Assembly: GCA_038230655.1 (NCBI GenBank)
Contig: JBBRMU010000021.1
Location: 1 to 19,935, forward strand
Length of the DNA stretch: 19,935 nucleotides
Origin: JBBRMU01 sp038230655
GTDB taxonomy: Bacteria; Patescibacteriota; Microgenomatia; UBA1406; GWC2-37-13
Reading direction: 5' to 3'
A program made the translations under genes and the position numbers. Under the pieces are notes generated by a model, which did not search any database, was not told where the DNA came from, and worked only from the letters and a program-made list of their open reading frames with translations. Positions within the stretch are counted from its first letter, which is position 1, and the number at the start of each line of letters is the position of its first letter. Positions 14,533-19,935 of the stretch are shown piece by piece.

Positions 14533-14958
14533 TCATTTATTTTTAAAGAGTGAAAAATGTTGGGGACTTTTTCTGTTCCTGCGTAGAATTGTATCTCTCA
14601 TCAAATAAATAGAGATTAGTAATGAGGTTACTCCTCCAGAAAATGATCCGAAGGGAATTATCTTAATCAAAGATGCATTTAGGACTCGTCTTGCTGTGTG
14701 ATGCTCCTGCATCGTAATTATTGAGTTTACTGTCTGCTCTTTTAAAGGCTCCAAGATATGTTTTGTATACTCAAACGAGAATAAGAGAAGTCCGAATCCT
14801 AAAAAAGCGAAGGTAGCTGCGCGAGATGGCCTTACAATGCTCCATATAATAGAGATAATTAGTCCTAAAAAGTAGCTCAACGCCCAAAAGTTGTGAAGAA
14901 TAGTTAACTCTGTAGTTACTGCAATATTTTGTTGAAGTTCAGGATTGATTGGTGGCAT
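14533..14958 (-). CDS. Small three-helix membrane protein
   Basis: This 141-residue protein has hydrophobic segments at about 24-42, 47-62 and 102-120. Between the second and third lies a polar, probably helical stretch (about 66-98), and the C-terminal tail is basic. I recognise no family. The start is fixed by a -10 box at -12 to -7 (14970-14965). It is divergent from the CvpA-CAP gene and ends just past the structured segment at 14399-14512. Confidence 0.7.
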   Translation of the reverse strand: MPPINPELQQNIAVTTELTILHNFWALSYFLGLIISIIWSIVRPSRAATFAFLGFGLLLFSFEYTKHILEPLKEQTVNSIITMQEHHTARRVLNASLIKIIPFGSFSGGVTSLLISIYLMRDTILRRNRKSPQHFSLFKNK

Positions 14959-14964
14959 ATAGTA

Positions 14965-14970
14965 ATTTTA
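14965..14970 (-). promoter_or_regulatory. -10 box of the 141-residue membrane gene, predicted leaderless
   Basis: TAAAAT (14970-14965, minus strand, five of six matches) is followed by six bases and ATG 14958, the same spacing as ftsH and the response regulator. The -35 region is weak. Confidence 0.5.
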
Positions 14971-15027
14971 TCAGAAAAGCAGCCTCATAGTTTGATAAAA
15001 TGAGTTATTAGTAAGTTTTATATACAT

Positions 15028-16005
15028 TTGGAAGCATTTTTACTAAATCACTGGGTCGATCTCATCTTTGTTGCTGTTATTGTTGGTTTTTCTTTAACGG
15101 CCAGAGGGTTGTTATCGACTGTCCTTGAAATCATGAGTTTCCTGATTTCCTTGCTGTTCTCATATAGATTTTATACTATTTTCGGGTCGTTGTTGACATA
15201 TTTTTTTTCAACACCAAAAGGAATAGCTAATGCGGGAGGATTTTTTATAGCGTGGTCAATTATCGAGCTTATTTTATATTTTATTATCTACTTTATCTCT
15301 CATCGTTATCTTCTTAATATTCATATGAACTCTCTTAACAAAAAGCTTGGGTATTTTGCAGGTGTATTCCAGGGACTATTTATTTTCTTGTTTCTAATTA
15401 GTATTGTATTTGCTTTACCTGTGAGAGGAAACATTAAAAATGATATTTTAAACTCACACTCTGGACCTTTTTTTGTCAATATGTCTCAATCGTTGCAGAT
15501 CAAGAGCAAGAATGTTTTTGGAGGAGCTGTTTCGGAAGCTCTCAACTTTCTCACAATCAAGCCTCACTCTAACGAGTCTGTAGCACTAGACTTTAAGTTA
15601 AACCCCTCTCAAATGAGTGATGATGAATCTTCGGAGAATAAAATGATTGGTTTAATAAACCAGGAAAGACTAAAAGTGGGTCTTTCGGCTTTAGAAATGG
15701 ACTCAGACTTACGATCTTTAGCTAGGTCCTACGCCCAAATCATGTTTGCTAACGGTTTTTTTTCTCATGTATCTAAAGTAGACGGAAGCGCTCCGGGCGA
15801 TAGGGCAGATAAAGCAGGAATCCATTATCAGGTTCTCGGTGAAAATCTTGCCTTTGCTCCGGATGTTTACCTCGCTCATCAAGGCCTGATGAACTCTCCT
15901 GGTCACCGGGCAAATATTTTAGGTGCAGACTATGGAAAAGTAGGGGTTGGAATTATTGATGGAGGGGTCTATGGCAGGATGTTTGTACAAGAATTTAGCA
16001 ATTAA
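15028..16005 (+). CDS. CvpA-like membrane domain fused to CAP/SCP domain
   Basis: The 325-residue protein joins two modules. Residues 1 to about 132 carry four hydrophobic segments in the pattern of CvpA/colicin V production family proteins. After a polar linker (about 133-203), residues 204-325 form a CAP/SCP-PR1 (YkwD-type) domain: LINQERLKVGLSALEMDSDL, FFSH (His247), GEN (Glu272) and SPGHRANIL (His293), the residues that line the conserved cavity. The CAP domain should face outside the membrane. It starts at TTG; there is no in-frame ATG after the upstream TGA at 15001-15003. A weak TATATA (15019-15024) lies just before. Its TAA overlaps the exonuclease stop by four bases. The function is unknown; an envelope role is likely. 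Confidence 0.85.
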   Translation: MEAFLLNHWVDLIFVAVIVGFSLTARGLLSTVLEIMSFLISLLFSYRFYTIFGSLLTYFFSTPKGIANAGGFFIAWSIIELILYFIIYFISHRYLLNIHMNSLNKKLGYFAGVFQGLFIFLFLISIVFALPVRGNIKNDILNSHSGPFFVNMSQSLQIKSKNVFGGAVSEALNFLTIKPHSNESVALDFKLNPSQMSDDESSENKMIGLINQERLKVGLSALEMDSDLRSLARSYAQIMFANGFFSHVSKVDGSAPGDRADKAGIHYQVLGENLAFAPDVYLAHQGLMNSPGHRANILGADYGKVGVGIIDGGVYGRMFVQEFSN

Positions 16006-16964
16006 CTGAATAAATCGAGCTGAGGATCTTCTGGTGTCTTCTTACTAACTTTAGGCTCAGGACTATCGATAAGTGAAGTATATTGAACAGGTTTATTATT
16101 ATTAGCACCATATATCCTTCCAATCAAAGAATATAGCTCTAATTTTTGTAACGCTTCTCTCATCTGAGGTTTAAATCCATGATACTCTGATTCAGTTATC
16201 CCCCACTCGACTTCAACATCTTTAAGAATAGTTGCGAGCTGTTTAGACATCTTTATACTCTCAATATTGTCAAGGACTAGACTCTTTACTCTTCCTTCCT
16301 CAAGCTCATCTAAATTATTTAATAGGTTCTCGACTGTCACAAACTTTTGGAGTAATTTTACTGCAGTTTTTGGACCTATACCTTTTGCACCTTTATAATT
16401 GTCAGAAGCATCTCCCATTAACGCTTTAAGGTCAGGAATCTGTTTTGGCAGAACTCCATACTTTTCTAGCACATTTTGGGTATTATAGATGGCGATTGAG
16501 CTCACACCTTTCAATGGAGTAATCACAAAGACATTTGAGTCCACTAACTGGAGAATATCGCGGTCACCGGTCAGAATAAAAACTCTCATATGAGGTTCCT
16601 TTTTACATTTTTCTGCAACCGTACCTATCACATCGTCTGCCTCAAAACCAGGCCTTTCCAAGCGAGTTATTCCTCCAATATCAAGAAGTTCTTTCACGAT
16701 AGGAAACTGCAGCCCCATCTCATTTAGCATCTTCGGTCTATGTGCTTGGTATTCTTTCATGAGTTCTTTCCTAAAAGTTGGCTTTGGAGTATCAAAGGAT
16801 ACAATAATATGTGTGGCTTGAAAGTCTGAGATGGCTTTGTGGAGCATGGTAAAAAAGCCGTAAACAGCGTTTACAGGAACGCCTTCTTTAGTTGCAAGTG
16901 GTGGCAGTGCATGAAATGCGCGATGCATAACTGCGTTTCCATCGATAAGAAGTAGGGTATTCAT
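16002..16964 (-). CDS. Stand-alone 5'-3' exonuclease (PolA N-terminal/FEN family) with clamp-binding tail
   Basis: This family removes flaps and RNA primers during lagging-strand synthesis and repair. The protein keeps the metal-binding acids. In numbering from the upstream ATG at 16967 these are Asp9 (LLIDGNA), Asp59 (SFDTP), Glu109/Asp111/Asp112 (FEADDVIG), Asp135/Asp137 (TGDRD) and Asp186/Asp189 (GDASDN). A helix-hairpin-helix (KGIGPKTA) follows. It stops at about 320 residues with no polymerase domain. The last residues, PQLDLFS, hold a perfect QLDLF sliding-clamp-binding motif at the very C-terminus. Two adjacent ATGs are possible; 16964 has a -10-like box at the right spacing. It lies 26 bases downstream of ftsH. 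Confidence 0.93.
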   Translation of the reverse strand: MNTLLLIDGNAVMHRAFHALPPLATKEGVPVNAVYGFFTMLHKAISDFQATHIIVSFDTPKPTFRKELMKEYQAHRPKMLNEMGLQFPIVKELLDIGGITRLERPGFEADDVIGTVAEKCKKEPHMRVFILTGDRDILQLVDSNVFVITPLKGVSSIAIYNTQNVLEKYGVLPKQIPDLKALMGDASDNYKGAKGIGPKTAVKLLQKFVTVENLLNNLDELEEGRVKSLVLDNIESIKMSKQLATILKDVEVEWGITESEYHGFKPQMREALQKLELYSLIGRIYGANNNKPVQYTSLIDSPEPKVSKKTPEDPQLDLFS

Positions 16965-16970
16965 CATAAT

Positions 16971-16976
16971 ATATTA
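16971..16976 (-). promoter_or_regulatory. Weak -10-like box before the exonuclease gene
   Basis: TAATAT (16976-16971, minus strand) is six bases before ATG 16964, at the same -12 to -7 position seen at ftsH and others. It matches the consensus at only four of six positions and has no good -35. Read-through from ftsH is equally possible. Confidence 0.3.
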
Positions 16977-16993
16977 GCACATCTTGATCACTC

Positions 16994-18892
16994 TTAAGAA
17001 TACAAAGTCTCTTTGGAGTTAGGGTTTTTCTTAACACCCACAAGTTTTTCAAATTCATCCTGATCCATTGTTTCTTTTTTCAATAACTCTTCTGCTACTT
17101 TATCAAGCAGCGGTTTATTTGCAATAAGGACTCTATTAGCTTCCAGGTAGGCCTGATCTAGAATTTCTTTAATCTCTTTGTCAATCTGCCCTAACATGTC
17201 CTGGGAGATACTGCTTTGTTCATAGTAACCTTTTCCCCACTCGGTAACATCCATTGAAGGCCCATAGTTCACAGGACCTAGTTTGCTCATTCCATACTCC
17301 ATAACCATTGCTTTTGCGACGCGTGTAGCCTGATCAAAGTCATTTGCGGCTCCTGTTGTCACTTCATCGAAGATCAATTTCTCAGCTGCTCGTCCACCCA
17401 TCATATAAGCGATTTGCTCAAGTAGGTGAGTCTTTGTCTCATGGACCTTGTCTCTTTCAGGAGGAATTAAGGTATATCCAAGTGCCATTCCTCTCGATAC
17501 GATCGATATTCGGTGAACTGAGTCTGTGTGCGGTAAAAAGTGCGAAACAATTGCGTGTCCTGCCTCGTGATACGCAGTAAGTTTTTTGTCATAATCAGAC
17601 TGAAGTCTATTCTTCTCCGGTCCGAGTTTCACTTTTAGAGCAGCCTCTTCAATATCATTCATTGTAATTTTATCTCGTGCTTCTCTTGCTGCATAAATTG
17701 CTGCTTCATTCAACATATTTTCAAGGTCGGCTCCGGAAAAACCCACTGTTCTTTTGGCGACCTTGTCCCAATTAACATCATCAGTGAAAGGCTTATTTTT
17801 CGAGTGAATTTTCATGATAGACTTCCTTCCTTCAAGATCTGGATAGTCTACAATAATTCTTCTGTCAAATCTTCCTGGACGAAGAAGTGCTGGATCTAGC
17901 AGGTCTCCTCTGTTTGTTGCAGCGATAACCACGACCTGTTCCGTTGGAGCAAATCCATCCATTTCAACGAGAATCTGGTTTAATGTTTGTTCTCTTTCAT
18001 CATGAGACGGCATTACACCTGTTGATCGAGCACGTCCAACCGCGTCTATTTCGTCGATAAAAATAATAGATGGAGCTGCTTTTTTAGCAGTCAAAAAAAG
18101 ATCACGAGCACGGGCAGCTCCGATACCGACAAGCATCTCCATGAACTCAGAGCCTGCGATAGAAAAGAATGGTGTGTTTGCTTCACCTGCAACTGCTCTT
18201 GCAAGGAGAGTCTTTCCGCAGCCTGCAGGGCCAACGAGAATTACGCCTTTAGGTGTTCGAGCACCTAGTTTTTTGTACTTTTCAGGATGTCTGAGAAAAT
18301 CTACGACTTCCTCAAGTTCTTTTTTAGCTTCATTGACACCAGCAACATTATTAAACGTAACCTTTGGCATATCTTTAGAGAACTTTTTAGCTTTTGATTG
18401 TCCAAACGAAAAAACAGAGTCCTGAGCACCTTTTGCCTGGCGGAAAAGTATATAAAGAATTCCAACTGTGAGTAGAGCAGGGATTATATTCGAGAGAAAG
18501 TTTAAAAGATTTGTGGATCCTACGGTGTCTTTAATCTCGATTTTTACTTTATTGGGATCAACTCCATAATTTTTAAGTATTGTGGTTAAGTCTGCACTAT
18601 TTTCTTTATAACTCTCAACTTTTTTATTATTTTCATAGAAGGCGGTGACTTTATTATTTTCTACTTCCACTTTTTTAACTTTGTTAGATTTGATATCCTG
18701 TACAATTTGTGTAAATGGAACGGTATCCTGCTGTTTTGTAATATCGCCGGTTGCAATCGAATAAATGTAAAATATGAAAAGTAAGCCAAGAAGGGTTGCT
18801 AAAATATTTTTTAAGTTAAATTTAAATTTAAATTGAGGCAGTTTATTTTTTTGTGTTTTATTTGATGATTTTGAGGAATTGGTGTTTGCCAT
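16994..18892 (-). CDS. ftsH: ATP-dependent zinc metalloprotease FtsH
   Basis: FtsH is a membrane-anchored hexameric AAA protease that extracts and degrades membrane and regulatory proteins. The 632-residue protein has membrane helices at about 29-46 and 134-150 flanking the extracytoplasmic domain. The AAA module has Walker A GPAGCGKT (221-228; GPPGTGKT is usual), Walker B IIFIDE (276-281) and the arginine-finger region RPGRFDRR (338-345). The protease domain has HEAGH (442-446), with the third zinc ligand probably Asp518 in GAANDFD. In the pore loop EMLVGIG, Leu254 replaces the usual Phe of FVG. The order and length are normal. The downstream exonuclease gene may be co-transcribed. Confidence 0.97.
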   Translation of the reverse strand: MANTNSSKSSNKTQKNKLPQFKFKFNLKNILATLLGLLFIFYIYSIATGDITKQQDTVPFTQIVQDIKSNKVKKVEVENNKVTAFYENNKKVESYKENSADLTTILKNYGVDPNKVKIEIKDTVGSTNLLNFLSNIIPALLTVGILYILFRQAKGAQDSVFSFGQSKAKKFSKDMPKVTFNNVAGVNEAKKELEEVVDFLRHPEKYKKLGARTPKGVILVGPAGCGKTLLARAVAGEANTPFFSIAGSEFMEMLVGIGAARARDLFLTAKKAAPSIIFIDEIDAVGRARSTGVMPSHDEREQTLNQILVEMDGFAPTEQVVVIAATNRGDLLDPALLRPGRFDRRIIVDYPDLEGRKSIMKIHSKNKPFTDDVNWDKVAKRTVGFSGADLENMLNEAAIYAAREARDKITMNDIEEAALKVKLGPEKNRLQSDYDKKLTAYHEAGHAIVSHFLPHTDSVHRISIVSRGMALGYTLIPPERDKVHETKTHLLEQIAYMMGGRAAEKLIFDEVTTGAANDFDQATRVAKAMVMEYGMSKLGPVNYGPSMDVTEWGKGYYEQSSISQDMLGQIDKEIKEILDQAYLEANRVLIANKPLLDKVAEELLKKETMDQDEFEKLVGVKKNPNSKETLYS

Positions 18893-18898
18893 AGGATA

Positions 18899-18928
18899 AT
18901 TTTATCAGATTTTTGGTAAAATTGACAA
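18899..18928 (-). promoter_or_regulatory. Leaderless promoter of ftsH
   Basis: Read on the minus strand, TTGTCA (18928-18923), an 18-base spacer and TAAAAT (18904-18899) are followed by six bases and ATG 18892. RNA should begin at the start codon. No Shine-Dalgarno site is present. Confidence 0.6.
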
Positions 18929-18949
18929 CATAAATTGAGGAATATTGTG

Positions 18950-18979
18950 GGAACTAGGGAAAAGTTCCGTTTTTACTTT
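18950..18979 (+). terminator. Terminator-like hairpin with T-tract between ftsH and tsaC
   Basis: GGAACT (18950-18955) pairs with AGTTCC (18963-18968) across a seven-base loop, followed by G and a T-rich run (TTTTTACTTTT). This has the form of a Rho-independent terminator on the plus strand. No plus-strand gene ends here, so it would stop antisense RNA or act in a long tsaC leader. The stem is short, so the call is tentative. Confidence 0.35.
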
Positions 18980-18981
18980 TA

Positions 18982-18987
18982 TATAAT
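18982..18987 (+). promoter_or_regulatory. Possible -10 box for the tsaC-tsaE gene
   Basis: A perfect TATAAT follows the terminator-like hairpin and would give a leader of about 90 bases containing the inverted repeat GTTCAT/ATGAAC (19001-19026). No good -35 is present. TAAAAT at 19063-19068, nearer the ATG, is an alternative. Confidence 0.3.
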
Positions 18988-19083
18988 AAGATCATTATTT
19001 GTTCATTAAATATACATTCTATGAACATCAAAAAGAAAAACTAAAACTTTGTTTTGGATGATTAAAATCGATCAGTAAATAAT

Positions 19084-19935
19084 ATGAAAATTATACAAGT
19101 AACCAGTAGCAACCAAAAAATGGTTATACAAGAAGTTCAGCAAATCCTTAGTGAAGGTGGTTTAGTTGTAGCTCCATGCGATACTGTCTATGGACTGTTG
19201 GTAGATGCTACAGATGTAAATGCGGTAAACAAACTTATACAGTTTAAAAATCGCCCTGCAGGTAAACCATTCTCAGTTTTCGTATCTGATATGAAAATGC
19301 TTGAAGATAATGTGAAAGTATCTTTAACCCAGAAAAATACTCTAAATAATCTGCTTCCAGGTCCTTTTACTGTAGTCTTACCTTCAAAAGGAAAGGTTTC
19401 TAGACTGATCGAATCAGAAAATGGTGGCCTAGGAGTTCGCTTTGTAAACTATTCTCTGACTATACAGATAGTTAAGAAGTTTGGTAAACCTGTGACTGCG
19501 ACTTCTGCAAATTTAGCTGGGAGATCTCCACATTACTCGCTTAACTCATTTCTGGGAAGCCTATCTGAAAGTAAAAAAAATTTAATCGATTTAGTAATAA
19601 ATGCTGGTCAACTCTCGCACAATAAACCATCGACAGTTCTAGATTTTACATCAACAACAGTGAAGATTTTAAGAGAGGGAGATATTTCTGACAAGAAAGT
19701 AACCCTTTTCACCTCAAAAAATGAGAATGAAACTAAAAAAATAGCAAATAAAATTTTCAACTTGGCAAGCAAGTCTGTAATAGATAATAAACCGCCTGTT
19801 TTTATCCTAAAGGGTGAGCTCGGAGCAGGTAAAACTATCTTTGTGAAAGGCATTGCAGAAAGCTTAGGAATTCATAATATTATCTCGCCTACATTTACAG
19901 TTTATTACGAGTATGAAGTGAAAAAAAGTAACAGA
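19084..19935 (+). CDS. tsaC: TsaC-TsaE fusion for tRNA t6A synthesis, 3' end outside window
   Basis: The frame is open for all 284 codons to the window edge, so the gene is partial. Residues 1 to about 205 are a TsaC/YrdC (Sua5) domain, which makes threonylcarbamoyl-AMP from threonine, bicarbonate and ATP: CDTVYGLL, FKNRPAGKPFSVF and TATSANLAGRSP match the family's substrate-binding segments. From about 216 a TsaE-type P-loop ATPase begins, with Walker A GELGAGKT (244-251) and SPTF (268-271), both typical of TsaE. TsaE works with TsaB-TsaD in the next step of making t6A37 in tRNAs that read ANN codons. So two normally separate t6A proteins are joined in one chain. The ATG at 19084 has no strong Shine-Dalgarno sequence. 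Confidence 0.9.
   Translation, partial: MKIIQVTSSNQKMVIQEVQQILSEGGLVVAPCDTVYGLLVDATDVNAVNKLIQFKNRPAGKPFSVFVSDMKMLEDNVKVSLTQKNTLNNLLPGPFTVVLPSKGKVSRLIESENGGLGVRFVNYSLTIQIVKKFGKPVTATSANLAGRSPHYSLNSFLGSLSESKKNLIDLVINAGQLSHNKPSTVLDFTSTTVKILREGDISDKKVTLFTSKNENETKKIANKIFNLASKSVIDNKPPVFILKGELGAGKTIFVKGIAESLGIHNIISPTFTVYYEYEVKKSNR

Noticed and set aside
19021..19044. Seven-codon ORF (MNIKKKN) upstream of tsaC as a leader peptide
   Set aside because: It has no ribosome binding site and no attenuator-type codon run or terminator after it.
1..19935. CRISPR array, insertion sequence or prophage
   Set aside because: I saw no regularly spaced repeats, transposase or integrase motifs, terminal inverted repeats or phage structural genes.

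Overview
The window is AT-rich bacterial DNA, densely packed with genes on both strands. It uses the standard bacterial code: TGA closes several clearly real genes, including secA, which rules out the TGA-recoding candidate phyla. The best guess is a Candidate Phyla Radiation (Patescibacteria) genome, probably Microgenomates-like. The grounds are a stand-alone 5'-3' exonuclease with no polymerase domain, a TsaC-TsaE fusion, a CvpA-CAP fusion, GT-C membrane proteins beside a DPM1-like transferase, and few Shine-Dalgarno sites. This placement is inferred from gene content; there is no rRNA marker.

Layout. Bases 1-258 hold a stretch of uncertain coding status and a strong promoter, followed by secA and a polyprenol-phosphate-type glycosyltransferase (3043-3774). 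That gene overlaps tail-to-tail with an unrecognised polytopic membrane protein (3724-5037, minus). Divergent from it is a protein made of three tandem YbjQ/UPF0145 domains (5145-6269), which meets a GT-C/PMT-type membrane glycosyltransferase (6274-7551, minus). After a 367-base gap comes a plus-strand signalling operon (7925-10857): a histidine-phosphatase-fold protein lacking its second catalytic His, a soluble GAF histidine kinase, and an unrecognised protein with a degenerate P-loop. An OmpR-type response regulator (minus) lies one base beyond it, tail to tail, with glmS upstream of the regulator. The 621-base gap 13345-13965 holds a cluster of hairpins and promoter signals. It precedes two overlapping small membrane-protein genes (13966-14395), a strongly structured 114-base segment (14399-14512), a small three-helix membrane protein (minus) and a CvpA-CAP fusion protein. 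That gene meets the exonuclease gene, which sits downstream of ftsH (both minus). The window ends inside a tsaC-tsaE fusion gene.

Themes. Envelope and protein quality control dominate: SecA (export), FtsH (membrane proteolysis), GlmS (UDP-GlcNAc precursor), a DPM1-like enzyme plus one or two GT-C proteins (lipid-linked sugar transfer), and CvpA-CAP. No mobile element, CRISPR array, tRNA or rRNA was recognised.

The most striking non-gene signal is promoter geometry. At least five genes have a -10 hexamer ending 5-6 bases before the start codon, which predicts leaderless mRNAs and fixes some start codons. Only the two small membrane genes show convincing Shine-Dalgarno sequences.
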